The notes: generated by a model not told the origin, from the sequence alone. DNA of 17,166 nt from Undibacterium sp. (GCA_014376575.1 JACMRF010000067.1:1-17166), one strand, 5' to 3'; numbered from the stretch's first letter, positions 8,594-16,033 are shown. A program made the numbers and translations.

Positions 8594-10180
8594 TTAAATT
8601 TCTTCGTACAGCGCCAGCGTCAGAAATTCAGCAAAGTTTTCTGAAGTCGACATCTCTTCAAAAATTTGCGCAGCACGGTCGTAAGTGGCACCGCTACCGA
8701 CAGATTCTTTCACCTTGAGTAATTCTTCAGGGATCATTGAACGCACCATATCAGCCGTGATCTTGCGGCCATCTTCGAGCTTACCTTTTGGTGTACGTAT
8801 CCACTGCCACACTTGCGAACGGCTGATTTCTGCGGTCGCTGCATCTTCCATCAGATTGTGAATTGGCACGCAACCATTGCCCGCCAACCAAGCGCCCAGG
8901 TAGTGAATACCGACGTTGATGTTGTAGCGCAGGCCCGCTTCAGTGATCGGTGTTTCCGGCTGGAAGTTGAGCAGATCCTTGGCAGTGACTTCAATATCAG
9001 GACGCTGCTTGGAAATCTGATTTGGCGCATCGCCCAAGACTTTTTTGAATTCCGTCATCGCCAGATCGACCAAGCCAGGGTGCGCGACCCATCCGCCATC
9101 ATAGCCATCTGCCGCATCACGGGCCTTGTCAGTACGCACACCACCCATGGCGATGTCATTCTTTTCCGGATCATTTTTGATAGGAATCAGCGCCGCCATA
9201 CCACCGATGGCTGGTGCATTGCGCTTGTGGCAGGTCTTTAACAACAACAAGGCGTAGGAGCGCATGAACGGCGCTGTCATCGTCACCTTGGCGCGATCTG
9301 CCAAACAGAAATCTTTATCGTTCTTGAATTTTTTGATGCAGGAGAAAATGTAATCCCAACGGCCTGCATTCAAGCCTGAACTATGCTCGCGCAATTCGTA
9401 CAAAATCTCGTCCATCTCAAAGGCGGCAACGATGGTTTCGATCAAGACGGTTGCTTTGATGGTACCTTGTGGCAGGCCGATTTCATTTTGTGCCATGACG
9501 AAAATATCATTCCACAAACGCGCTTCCAGATGCGATTCCATCTTAGGCAAATAGAAATACGGGCCGGCACCGCGCGCCACTTGTTCTTTGGCGTTATGGA
9601 TCAGGAACAAGGCAAAGTCAAAAATACCACCGGAGACGCGCTTGCCACCGACCAGTACATGTTTCTCGTCCAGATGCCAACCGCGTGGGCGCACAACCAA
9701 TGTAGCGATCGTGTCGTTGAGCTTATAGCTTTTGCCATTTTGCTCCATGCTGATGGTGCGACGTACCGCATCACGCATATTGATCTGACCGGTAATCTGG
9801 TTATCCCAGTTTGGTGTATTGGAATCTTCAAAGTCGGTCATGTAACTGTCAGCACCAGAGTTAAACGCGTTGATGACCATCTTGCGCTCAACCGGGCCGG
9901 TGATTTCTACACGACGACATTCCAGCGCTTTCGGAATCGGCGCGATCTTCCAGTCACCTTCACGTATGTGTTTGGTTTCTGGCAAAAAATCTGGCAACTC
10001 GCCGGCATCCAGACGTGCTGCGCGTGCGGTTCTTGCTGCCAGTAATTCCTGGCGGCGCGGTTCAAATTCACGGCTAAGTTTAGCGACTAAAGCCAAGGCA
10101 TCAGGCGTCAATATTTGTTCAAAACCTGGCTTCATTTCACCGGTAATCTGCATTCCTGCTGGCAATATCAATTGCGTCAT
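8594..10180 (-). CDS. aceB: Malate synthase A
   Basis: Condenses glyoxylate with acetyl-CoA to malate, the second enzyme of the glyoxylate shunt, in the cytoplasm. About 528 residues, like E. coli AceB (533). Family landmarks include TDFEDSNTPNWDN, VVRPRGWHLDEKH, LREHSSGLNAGRWDYIFS, GGMAALIPIK and the C-terminal catalytic region MEDAATAEISRSQVWQW. The frame stays open to an ATG at 10192, but GGAG overlaps that codon and lies 6 bases before the ATG at 10180 (3 before the one at 10183), so I take 10180, protein start MTQLILPAG. It lies 41 bp (to the upstream ATG) downstream of the haloacid dehalogenase gene on the same strand, so the two are probably co-transcribed. The AT-rich gap could also hold a promoter of its own. 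Isocitrate lyase is not in this window. Confidence 0.96.
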   Translation of the reverse strand: MTQLILPAGMQITGEMKPGFEQILTPDALALVAKLSREFEPRRQELLAARTARAARLDAGELPDFLPETKHIREGDWKIAPIPKALECRRVEITGPVERKMVINAFNSGADSYMTDFEDSNTPNWDNQITGQINMRDAVRRTISMEQNGKSYKLNDTIATLVVRPRGWHLDEKHVLVGGKRVSGGIFDFALFLIHNAKEQVARGAGPYFYLPKMESHLEARLWNDIFVMAQNEIGLPQGTIKATVLIETIVAAFEMDEILYELREHSSGLNAGRWDYIFSCIKKFKNDKDFCLADRAKVTMTAPFMRSYALLLLKTCHKRNAPAIGGMAALIPIKNDPEKNDIAMGGVRTDKARDAADGYDGGWVAHPGLVDLAMTEFKKVLGDAPNQISKQRPDIEVTAKDLLNFQPETPITEAGLRYNINVGIHYLGAWLAGNGCVPIHNLMEDAATAEISRSQVWQWIRTPKGKLEDGRKITADMVRSMIPEELLKVKESVGSGATYDRAAQIFEEMSTSENFAEFLTLALYEEI

Positions 10181-10200
10181 CATGTGCTCCATTCAATAAA

Positions 10201-10220
10201 AAAATAATCGTAAAATAATC
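10201..10220. repeat. AAAATAATC direct repeat upstream of aceB
   Basis: AAAATAATC occurs at 10201-10209 and again at 10212-10220, an 11-bp period, about one helical turn, in the short gap between the dehalogenase stop and aceB. It could be a regulator site or simply AT-rich spacer. Too little to decide. Confidence 0.3.
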
Positions 10221-10233
10221 AACATAAAAAATT

Positions 10234-10917
10234 TCAGGTGTCCCGCTTGCCATCCACAAAACCGAGCAAATCAAGCAAAGTACGTCCTTCACCATGTGGG
10301 ACCACACCTAATTCTTCCAATGGCGCAGCATGCCGATTGACCCAAAAAGTGTGATACCCAAACCACGTGGCGCAACAGGCATCCCAACAATTACTAGAGA
10401 CAAACAAAATATTCTTTGCGGGCAAACCAAAGATATCCGGTGCCATTTGATACGCTTCCGGTGCAGTCTTGAATTTTTTCACCGCATCCACGGACAATAA
10501 ATGAGTGAACATGCCCTGCATGTTTGCTGCTTCTACCGCTGATTGCAACATCTGCGGATTTCCATTGGACAGAACCGCAAGTTTGAAACCGCGAGTGCGC
10601 AATTCTTGTAACACCAATAAATTTTCAGGAAATGCCTGCAAACGCGCATATTGCCCCATCAACGCGCTTTGCGCATCGAGATTAAGACTTAAGCCTAGTT
10701 TCTTACATGAAAAAATCAATGCATCCTGAGTAATTTCCCAGAAGGGTTTATACATGCTGCTCATGCCACGCAAATGTGTGTATTCAATCTGTTTGTCGCG
10801 CCATAATTCTGCCAAGGCTTGCCCTGCGTCCGGAAAAAGCTTTTCACCCAGCTCACGTATCGAGTACACGTCGAACAAGGTCCCGTAGGCATCAAAAACA
10901 ATAGCTTGAATCGTCAT
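10234..10917 (-). CDS. Haloacid dehalogenase, type II (L-2-haloacid dehalogenase family)
   Basis: Predicted 227-residue HAD-superfamily hydrolase that would convert (S)-2-haloacids to (R)-2-hydroxyacids by attack of an Asp nucleophile. All residues known as catalytic or essential in L-DEX enzymes are present at positions shifted by one: D9 and T13 (FDAYGTLFDV), R40 (LWRDKQIEY), S117/N118 (LSNGN), K150 and Y156 (KTAPEAY), S174, N176 and D179 (VSSNCWD). The conserved K-T-A-P-E-A-Y stretch separates this type from phosphatase HADs. No Shine-Dalgarno is seen before the ATG at 10917, yet the family N-terminus starts there (MTIQAIVFDAYGTL). It is upstream of and probably co-transcribed with aceB, and divergent from a LysR regulator. 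Activity on natural haloacids is not proven, since many such genes have unknown substrates. Confidence 0.88.
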   Translation of the reverse strand: MTIQAIVFDAYGTLFDVYSIRELGEKLFPDAGQALAELWRDKQIEYTHLRGMSSMYKPFWEITQDALIFSCKKLGLSLNLDAQSALMGQYARLQAFPENLLVLQELRTRGFKLAVLSNGNPQMLQSAVEAANMQGMFTHLLSVDAVKKFKTAPEAYQMAPDIFGLPAKNILFVSSNCWDACCATWFGYHTFWVNRHAAPLEELGVVPHGEGRTLLDLLGFVDGKRDT

Positions 10918-11160
10918 GGAGAATCAATCAAAAACTACATTCATTATCGAAAACTTACGCATAAGGTAAATATTAACTGTGCTTTAATTACCGTCAAATC
11001 AGTATATTCAATAATATTATGTGGATAATACGACGTTTTATCATTTTATCTTTGCGTTTTAGTTAAAGATGAAAGCAATTTCCAATAAAAAGCTTACTAT
11101 TTATCCTTCAATTCGCCTCGACACATTCGACTCAACACGTTCGACTCAACAGACATCGCC
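10918..11160. promoter_or_regulatory. Divergent regulatory region between the dehalogenase-aceB pair and lysR
   Basis: 243-bp AT-rich gap that should hold promoters for both directions and, by the usual LysR habit, the regulator's own binding site. I see an ATAATATTAT palindrome (11011-11020), a GATAAT at 11024-11029 on the plus strand, and TTGACG on the minus strand (10992-10997) without a well-spaced -10. None is strong enough to name as a definite promoter. Confidence 0.4.
11111..11152. repeat. Three tandem 14-bp repeats before the lysR start codon
   Basis: Units are ATTCGCCTCGACAC (11111-11124), ATTCGACTCAACAC (11125-11138) and GTTCGACTCAACAG (11139-11152). The last two differ at 2 of 14 positions, the first two at 2 of 14. 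The array ends 8 bp before the ATG at 11161 and fills the place where a ribosome binding site should be. It could be a variable-number repeat that tunes translation, or a set of operator half-sites. Confidence 0.8.
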
Positions 11161-12069
11161 ATGGATCAATTCAAACAAATTTCTACCTTTGCCGAAGTTG
11201 CCACACGTGGCAGCCTATCCGCAGCGGCACGCGCCGAAGGTGTTGCACCAGCAATGATAGGCCGTAGACTTGATGCATTGGAAGAGAGACTCGATGTCAA
11301 ACTCTTACAAAGGACAACCAGGAAAATTGCACTCACGACAGAAGGTGTGAGCTTCCTTGAAGACTGTCAGCGCATATTGGCTGAATTAGAAGAAGCAGAG
11401 ACAGCGGTCTCTGAACGAAGCGCAAGAGCAAGTGGCCAACTAACTATTTCCGCACCTGCCGGTTTTGGGCGGCAGCATGTAGCCCCGTTAGTGCCTTCAT
11501 TTTTGAGTGAAAACAGAGAAGTCAAACTGACTCTTAGTCTCAATGATCGCGTCGTCGATTTAATTGGCGAAGGGATAGACGTGGCGATACGGATCGCCTC
11601 GCTGACTGACTCTAATCTGATTGGCGTCAAACTGGCCGATAACAAGCGTGTCGTAGTCGCATCACCTTCTTACATTCATCGCCACGGCGCACCAACAACA
11701 CTGGACGAGTTAAATAACCACAACTGTCTTGCCATTAGCAGCGATGGCAGCCAACGTGGCTGGACCTTCCGTCAAAATGGCAAGAACATTGTGCTGAAAG
11801 TAAATGGGAATATGGTCTGCAATGACGGCGAAGTCCTGCATGATTGGGCCCTGTCAGGCAAAGGATTGGCCTGGCGTTCGATGTGGGAAGTAGGAAGTGA
11901 AATTGAAAGCGGCAAACTGGTCACCGTTCTTGACGAATTTAATGCTCCAGGCAATGACATTTACGCCATTTTTGCACAACGCCGTCATTTACCATTGCGA
12001 ATCCGCGCGTTTGTCGATTTTTTACGGCACGCCTATAGCAAACCCAATTACTGGCAGAAGTCAGAATAA
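11161..12069 (+). CDS. LysR-family transcriptional regulator
   Basis: 302 residues with the standard layout: winged HTH at about 1-60 (MDQFKQISTFAEVATRGSLS, then AAARAEGVAPAMIGRRLDALEERLDVKLLQRTTRKIALTTEG), a linker helix, and a LysR substrate-binding domain from about 92 (GQLTISAPAGFGRQHVAPLV). The HTH wording and SAPAGFGR resemble the CrgA/DmlR-like subgroup. ATG 11161 fits the family start exactly, although no Shine-Dalgarno is visible; the space upstream is taken by the tandem repeats. Because it is divergent from the dehalogenase-aceB pair it may control that pair and itself, which is inference from position. It ends at a terminator shared with the chemotaxis gene. Confidence 0.93.
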   Translation: MDQFKQISTFAEVATRGSLSAAARAEGVAPAMIGRRLDALEERLDVKLLQRTTRKIALTTEGVSFLEDCQRILAELEEAETAVSERSARASGQLTISAPAGFGRQHVAPLVPSFLSENREVKLTLSLNDRVVDLIGEGIDVAIRIASLTDSNLIGVKLADNKRVVVASPSYIHRHGAPTTLDELNNHNCLAISSDGSQRGWTFRQNGKNIVLKVNGNMVCNDGEVLHDWALSGKGLAWRSMWEVGSEIESGKLVTVLDEFNAPGNDIYAIFAQRRHLPLRIRAFVDFLRHAYSKPNYWQKSE

Positions 12070-12095
12070 AAAAAGGGCAATTACTTGCCCTTTTT
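12070..12095 (+). terminator. Bidirectional terminator between lysR and the chemotaxis gene
   Basis: GGGCAA (12075-12080) pairs with TTGCCC (12085-12090) across a TTAC loop, preceded by an A-run and followed by five Ts. The flanks allow it to act on the plus-strand lysR transcript and, from the other side, on the chemotaxis gene that ends at 12132. Confidence 0.85.
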
Positions 12096-12131
12096 AAAAA
12101 ACTTTAATAAAAATGGTACGCGGTTTCGTCT

Positions 12132-13841
12132 TTAAAATTCTTCCCAATCATCGTTCTTCGCTTTTGCAGGTTCTTTTCTTGCAGCGGATGCAGAAGTATT
12201 ACCAAGAGACTTCATCGTTTTTTTAACCGGGCTAGCCCTTTTGGCTGGCGCTGGTTTAGCCACAGGCTGCATCGCCGCGTTGCGATTTCCTGCATCCGAG
12301 ACGTCCACTTTAAAGATACTGACAGCCTGATTCAAGTTATTGGCCTGCTCTTCCATACTGCTAGCCGCCGCGGCAGCTTGCTCAACCAAAGCTGCATTTT
12401 GCTGGGTTGCTTCGTCCATATTTGTGATGGCCAAATTAACTTGAGAAATTCCTTCGCTTTGCTCAGCGCTAGCCGCAGTAATTTCAGCCATGATGTCTGC
12501 CACACCTTTGATCGACATCACAATATCGTCCATCGTCTTGCCCGCATCGTCAACCAACCGTGTGCCAATATCGACTTTTTCAACCGAGTCGTTAATGAGC
12601 TCTTTAATTTCTTTTGCTGCGCTGGCGGAACGCTGTGCCAGATTACGCACTTCTGTCGCTACCACGGCAAACCCACGCCCTTGCTCACCCGCGCGCGCAG
12701 CCTCAACAGCGGCATTCAATGCCAGAATATTCGTTTGAAATGCAATGCCGTCAATCACCCCAATAATATCGACAATTTTTCGTGAGCTATCTTTAATGGA
12801 AGACATGGTATGAACGACATTACCCACAACCTGGCCACCTTTTCTGGCCACATCCGAAGCTCTTAAAGCGAGTGTGTTTGCCTGACGCGCGTTGTCGGCA
12901 TTTTGTTGTACGGTTGATGTCAATTCTTCCATCGACGATGCGGTTTCTTCGAGGCTTGCCGCTTGATTTTCGGTACGAGAAGATAAATCCATATTGCCAC
13001 TCGCAATTTCTGCCGACGATACCGCAATCGATGCGCTACCTTGCCGCACAACAGTGACAGTTTGCACCAGACTCTGACGCATATTTTCAAGACCACTCAG
13101 CAATTGCCCCATTTCATCTTTTGACTTAGGCTTGATCTGATGAGACAGATCGCCGTTTCCGATAGATTCAAATTGTTCGAGCAAAAACTTTAAAGGATTT
13201 GATATAGCACGTAGCAAGAAAAAGGCCGATAAAAATACAGCGAATAAACCGGCAATAACACCGACAACGTCAATCCAAACAAAGACAGTAAACGCTTTCT
13301 GGCTGTCTTTCATCTGAGTTTCGCTTGTCTTAAATTGAAACTCACTCAGCGCCACAACCTTATCAGAATAAGCCGTAAACAGGCTTTGAACCAAAGTCAT
13401 ATTAATCTTATCGGCCTCATCCCTATTCCCCGCTTTTATTGCCGCCAGCATCGGAGCGAAGGCATCCTTAATAAATTTTTCCCGATTTACTGCCACCTCG
13501 TCGGACAATTTCTTTTCATCCACATCTTGTGGCAACGCTAGGTATTTTTTCCAACTATTGTCTGACTTTTCAAGAAAACTCTCTGCCCTCTTAATGGTCT
13601 CCACCGCATCAGGAAATTCTGGATGGGCAATAGCGCGATCTAGCGCAGTCCGCGCGCGCAATATAAAAACCCTCGAAGCACCAATATTTTCAACGGATGG
13701 AAGCTGATTGTTAAATATCTCTTGATTCACCGCATTACTGTTTCGAACACCATAAATGCCCATGGCACCGCCAACAATCAGCATCACTCCCATGACTGCC
13801 ATGGTGGCAATCAAACGCAATTTAATTGTTAAATTAAACAT
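12132..13841 (-). CDS. Methyl-accepting chemotaxis protein (Tar/Tsr-like receptor)
   Basis: 569-residue inner-membrane chemoreceptor. A short cytoplasmic N-terminus leads to TM1 (about 8-32), a periplasmic four-helix ligand domain (about 33-184), TM2 (about 185-211), HAMP (about 212-265) and the cytoplasmic signalling coiled coil. The hairpin tip that contacts CheA/CheW is clear in [20 protein letters not shown] and [20 protein letters not shown]. Methylation helices contain Glu/Gln pairs ([19 protein letters not shown]). The tail after about residue 515 is a Lys/Ala/Pro-rich linker ending in DDWEEF, resembling the NWETF-type pentapeptide that tethers CheR/CheB. ATG 13841 is preceded by AGGA with 7 bases between. 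The ligand cannot be told from sequence. No other chemotaxis gene is nearby, and I could not find a convincing sigma-28 promoter upstream. Confidence 0.95.
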   Translation of the reverse strand: MFNLTIKLRLIATMAVMGVMLIVGGAMGIYGVRNSNAVNQEIFNNQLPSVENIGASRVFILRARTALDRAIAHPEFPDAVETIKRAESFLEKSDNSWKKYLALPQDVDEKKLSDEVAVNREKFIKDAFAPMLAAIKAGNRDEADKINMTLVQSLFTAYSDKVVALSEFQFKTSETQMKDSQKAFTVFVWIDVVGVIAGLFAVFLSAFFLLRAISNPLKFLLEQFESIGNGDLSHQIKPKSKDEMGQLLSGLENMRQSLVQTVTVVRQGSASIAVSSAEIASGNMDLSSRTENQAASLEETASSMEELTSTVQQNADNARQANTLALRASDVARKGGQVVGNVVHTMSSIKDSSRKIVDIIGVIDGIAFQTNILALNAAVEAARAGEQGRGFAVVATEVRNLAQRSASAAKEIKELINDSVEKVDIGTRLVDDAGKTMDDIVMSIKGVADIMAEITAASAEQSEGISQVNLAITNMDEATQQNAALVEQAAAAASSMEEQANNLNQAVSIFKVDVSDAGNRNAAMQPVAKPAPAKRASPVKKTMKSLGNTSASAARKEPAKAKNDDWEEF

Positions 13842-14005
13842 ATTATTTTCCTATTGTCCTTTAAGATTTCTTAAAACAAGCTTGTCGAGAGCATACCCAA
13901 AAACGGCTCCTTAAAAGTTGATATTAAGCAATGTATAACGCAAAAAACCGAAAGTAAGTACAAATAAGTCTAAAGATATTGGGTTGAAAACATTTAATTC
14001 TCAAC

Positions 14006-14036
14006 AAAAAAAATCCCCGACGTGTCGGGGATTTTT
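14006..14036 (-). terminator. Terminator of the cold-shock gene
   Basis: ATCCCCGA (14013-14020) pairs with TCGGGGAT (14025-14032) around a 4-nt loop. On the minus strand the stem is followed by a run of eight Ts, so it should end the csp transcript 39 bases past its stop; the plus-strand side has five Ts. Confidence 0.9.
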
Positions 14037-14074
14037 ATTCGAGCAACTTTAACAAGTTACATCTGTGGGATCTA

Positions 14075-14278
14075 TTAGATACCTTGGATGTTAGAAGCTT
14101 GTTTGCCTTTAGGGCCAGTTGTTACATCGAAAGAAACGCGTTGGTTTTCTTTCAATGATTTAAAACCTGCGGATACGATCGCTGAGAAATGAGCGAACAA
14201 ATCTTCGCCGCCTTCGTCAGGAGTAATGAAACCAAAACCTTTAGAATCATTGAACCATTTAACAATACCTGTTGCCAT
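14075..14278 (-). CDS. Cold-shock protein, CspA family
   Basis: 67-residue single cold-shock domain that binds single-stranded RNA and DNA and acts as RNA chaperone. Both nucleic-acid motifs are present: RNP1 KGFGFI and RNP2 DLFAHF, after the classic [18 protein letters not shown] start. ATG 14278 has AGGA 7 bases upstream. It has its own promoter about 105 bases upstream and its own terminator, so it is a single-gene unit. The long leader is typical of cold-regulated csp mRNAs. Burkholderiales carry several such paralogues, so I give no number and cannot say if it is cold-induced. Confidence 0.96.
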   Translation of the reverse strand: MATGIVKWFNDSKGFGFITPDEGGEDLFAHFSAIVSAGFKSLKENQRVSFDVTTGPKGKQASNIQGI

Positions 14279-14384
14279 TACAATTTCCTATTATTCAGTT
14301 AATGTGGGCATGTGCCCGATAGATCGTTTCAACCAAGCAAGAAATGACAGACTGATACTGCACTACCACCTAGAATCTCAACGA
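14279..14384 (-). promoter_or_regulatory. Long 5' leader of the csp mRNA
   Basis: From the predicted transcript start (about 14384) to the ATG is roughly 105 nt. It holds GGGCA-TG-TGCCC (14306-14317), which can fold into a short hairpin about 28 nt before the ATG. In E. coli cspA a long leader acts as a temperature-responsive RNA switch; that this one does so is inference. Confidence 0.4.
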
Positions 14385-14390
14385 CACACG

Positions 14391-14420
14391 ATTATACGCA
14401 CAAATTCTTTTCAAAGTAAA
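14391..14420 (-). promoter_or_regulatory. csp promoter
   Basis: Minus strand: TATAAT (14391-14396) as a consensus -10, with TTTACT (14415-14420; 4 of 6 bases of TTGACA) 18 bp upstream. It is the only well-formed sigma-70-like promoter in this gap. Confidence 0.6.
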
Positions 14421-14516
14421 TTTAAATTAAACCCCGCGTATTCCTTCTCTTTTTTAATTTAACGAAAATATAAATTTTAATCGCGCCCCTTCGTACCGCC
14501 GTTTCCTTTTACGCTA

Positions 14517-15107
14517 ATGCTTTCATCATTTGCAACCAAGAAAATGCGTGCTCGCCGTCTGCTTTTTATTCCCGTAAAAAACCTTTATCAATTGTTCCTG
14601 CATGCGGCGATTTTAATGATGCTCAGCAATCCTGCTCATGCATCACCTTTATTGCGATGCCTGGTAAGTTATGCGGGTAGCACTCACACGATCGAGACTG
14701 GCCTCACACTACACCCCCAAGATGTGGAATCAATCGATATTGGCGGGCGATTTCGATTCAAGGCTGACGTGGTTATTCCCTTCATGCATTGGGGTTGGGA
14801 AAATGAAATGCTCGCGAGTGACATACAACGTCAGCTCGCTCGTAAAATGATCGACGCCGGTGCCGATGCGGTGATCGGTGGACACCCACATGTGGTGCAG
14901 GACACTGAGCAATATCGTGGCAAGCCTATCATTTACAGCATCGGGAATTTTATGATGGATGCTCTTGACAACGACGCGCAAACGAAAGGTTGGGTAGTGC
15001 GTCTGATATTAACGCATGATGGTGTGCAATCTTGGGATACACGGCTGGCAAAAATCGATCCGAGGGGAATTCCAACTCCGGTACTTGATGTAAAAACACC
15101 TTGCTGA
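14517..15107 (+). CDS. Secreted chimera: small exported protein fused to a truncated CapA-type domain
   Basis: 196 residues. A hydrophobic segment (about 23-37) followed by PAHA-S suggests a signal peptide cut near residue 42. Residues 44-83 (LLRCLVSYAGSTHTIE...VESIDIGGRFRFKA) resemble the start of a small exported protein family I recall from Burkholderiales. From residue 84 the sequence reads as the C-terminal half of a CapA/PgsA-type metallophosphatase-like protein: VVIPFMHWGWENE, AGADAVIGGHPHV (GGHPH at 121-125), KPIIYSIGNF (136-145). CapA proteins are usually over 300 residues, and the N-terminal metal-binding half is missing, so enzymatic function is doubtful. The junction lies near 14760-14768. 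The start is uncertain: ATG 14517 and ATG 14544 both lack a clear ribosome binding site. This is most simply an in-frame deletion between two neighbouring genes, perhaps a decaying pseudogene; the N-terminal family call is from memory. Confidence 0.6.
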   Translation: MLSSFATKKMRARRLLFIPVKNLYQLFLHAAILMMLSNPAHASPLLRCLVSYAGSTHTIETGLTLHPQDVESIDIGGRFRFKADVVIPFMHWGWENEMLASDIQRQLARKMIDAGADAVIGGHPHVVQDTEQYRGKPIIYSIGNFMMDALDNDAQTKGWVVRLILTHDGVQSWDTRLAKIDPRGIPTPVLDVKTPC

Positions 15108-15173
15108 CACAAGTTGGATAATAAAATAAACAAGTGCAAAAACCAAGAAATTGGCATTGAAAAAACTAATTAA

Positions 15174-15209
15174 TAGATCTCTTTTAAGATCTTCTTTAAG
15201 ATCTTCTTT
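15174..15209. repeat. Three 12-bp GATC-centred tandem repeats
   Basis: AAGATCTTCTTT occurs twice in tandem (15186-15197, 15198-15209), preceded by a diverged copy TAGATCTCTTTT (15174-15185, 9 of 12). Each unit contains the palindrome AAGATCTT or AGATCT, so adjacent units can pair into an 8-bp stem with a 4-nt loop. On the plus strand an eight-T run follows at about 15215. The array touches the stop codon of the minus-strand ferredoxin gene and may serve as a transcript end for the plus-strand chimera gene. Confidence 0.7.
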
Positions 15210-15540
15210 AACTGTTTTTTTTCATTTTACTTGCATATGGAACATCCAATATTAGATCGCTCAGTGCTATTGCTATACAAGGTAAAGTCAATCCTTCCTC
15301 TTTTTCTTCTCTACTTAAACCGGGCCACTCTATTTTATACGCGACCTGACCGCTCACCAGGCGACAAATACAAGTGCGACAATTGCCGTTGCGACATGCG
15401 TTGGGAAAACTAATTCCGCATGCTAACGCCGCCTCTAGTACGGTACTTTCCGTCGGCACTTCAAATTCCCATTCTTCGTGTTGCAAGCGCACTATAAAGT
15501 AAGAATTTTTTTTATTTCCGCTCATAAACCTGTCGTTCAT
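15208..15540 (-). CDS. [2Fe-2S] plant-type ferredoxin
   Basis: 110-residue electron carrier with the beta-grasp ferredoxin pattern. Cluster ligands are C49, C54 and C57 in ACRNGNCRTC (C-x4-C-x2-C) and C88 in LPCIA, with the usual gap of about 30 residues. C41 and C59 are extra. The N-terminal VRLQHEEWEFEVPTESTVLEAALACGI and C-terminal SDLILDVPYA are typical. It lacks a reductase domain, so it needs a partner reductase not in this window. Start is uncertain: ATG 15540 has no ribosome binding site; ATG 15525 has only AGG three bases away. The last codons (KMKKNS) run into the 12-bp repeats. It is divergent from the Cys-rich gene at 15680, with a perfect inverted repeat between them. Confidence 0.88.
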   Translation of the reverse strand: MNDRFMSGNKKNSYFIVRLQHEEWEFEVPTESTVLEAALACGISFPNACRNGNCRTCICRLVSGQVAYKIEWPGLSREEKEEGLTLPCIAIALSDLILDVPYASKMKKNS

Positions 15541-15579
15541 GTAGGGTCGGCTCAGTCGTATTTTGAAGCTTATTCTTCG

Positions 15580-15605
15580 AACATTGATGTAGGTTGATCA
15601 ATGTT
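15580..15605. promoter_or_regulatory. Perfect 9-8-9 inverted repeat between two divergent genes
   Basis: AACATTGAT (15580-15588), 8-bp spacer, ATCAATGTT (15597-15605): both arms are exactly complementary. The centre (15592.5) lies about 60 bp before the start predicted from the plus-strand promoter at 15618-15646, a position often used by class I activators. The half-site resembles FNR's TTGAT, but the 8-bp gap does not fit the FNR spacing of four. A dimeric regulator serving one or both genes is the likely reading. Confidence 0.6.
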
Positions 15606-15617
15606 AAAACAGTTACC

Positions 15618-15646
15618 TTGTTTTTCCTGTTTTTTGCACCTATATT
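15618..15646 (+). promoter_or_regulatory. Promoter of the Cys-rich gene
   Basis: TTGTTT (15618-15623), 17-bp spacer, TATATT (15641-15646; 5 of 6). The predicted transcript start is near 15653, leaving about 27 bases of leader with GGAG before the ATG. The weak -35 would suit an activator-dependent promoter. Confidence 0.5.
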
Positions 15647-15679
15647 TAAAGCCCGATGAATTTTTTCAGGAGCTAAGAA

Positions 15680-16018
15680 ATGGTCGCAGCTGGTTTACTC
15701 AAGCAACAATTCGAACGTCAGGAATATTCAGAAAGAAGGAATAGGACTGTGCCGTTTTTCACTTTAAAACAACTTGCTCCATGGGATGTCGCCGATCGCG
15801 TCATGCTGGAGGAAGGATATGCATCAGCAGATGCAACGCCATCAGGAAAAATGCGCGAGGTTTGCCCTTACTGCAGTAATGTTCCTCTCGCTCTCATTTT
15901 GCGTTACCGACATATCAAACGTTCCCATTTGTTCTGCGAAAACTGTACTCGATGTTTTGATGCTCTTTATCCGGATGGAACTTCTGCTCTGGCGGTGGGT
16001 GCAGTATTGCTTGAATAA
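15680..16018 (+). CDS. Unrecognised Cys-rich, zinc-ribbon-like protein
   Basis: 112 residues; I do not recognise the family. ATG 15680 has GGAG (15669-15672) 7 bases upstream, so the start is good. The N-terminal 55 residues are charged and soluble-looking (LKQQFERQEYSERRNR; FTLKQLAPWDVADRVMLEEG). The C-terminal half has CPYC (C62, C65) and CENCTRC (C86, C89, C92), a C-x2-C...C-x2-C-x2-C layout that could hold a structural zinc or, less likely, an iron-sulfur cluster. No membrane segment is visible, although the C-terminal LAVGAVLLE is hydrophobic. It is divergent from the ferredoxin gene across a perfect inverted repeat, which suggests shared control but does not give a function. Confidence 0.75.
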   Translation: MVAAGLLKQQFERQEYSERRNRTVPFFTLKQLAPWDVADRVMLEEGYASADATPSGKMREVCPYCSNVPLALILRYRHIKRSHLFCENCTRCFDALYPDGTSALAVGAVLLE

Positions 16019-16033
16019 GGATTCGCAATGCCA

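Noticed and set aside
9383..10045. 220-codon open frame on the plus strand
   Set aside because: It lies wholly antisense to aceB, has no ribosome binding site of note and reads as no known protein; the aceB frame shows firm family motifs.
13842..14005. Sigma-28 (flagellar) promoter for the chemotaxis gene
   Set aside because: A GCCG-T-run on the minus strand recalls the -10 part, but the TAAA element at the proper spacing is missing; a TTTAAGA/TCTTAAA palindrome at 13860-13875 is also too weak to call.
15580..15607. Second FNR-type box
   Set aside because: Half-sites TTGAT and ATCAA are present, but the spacing is eight instead of four, and the properly spaced alternative (TTGAT-CAAT-GTTAA) matches only three of five bases in its right half.
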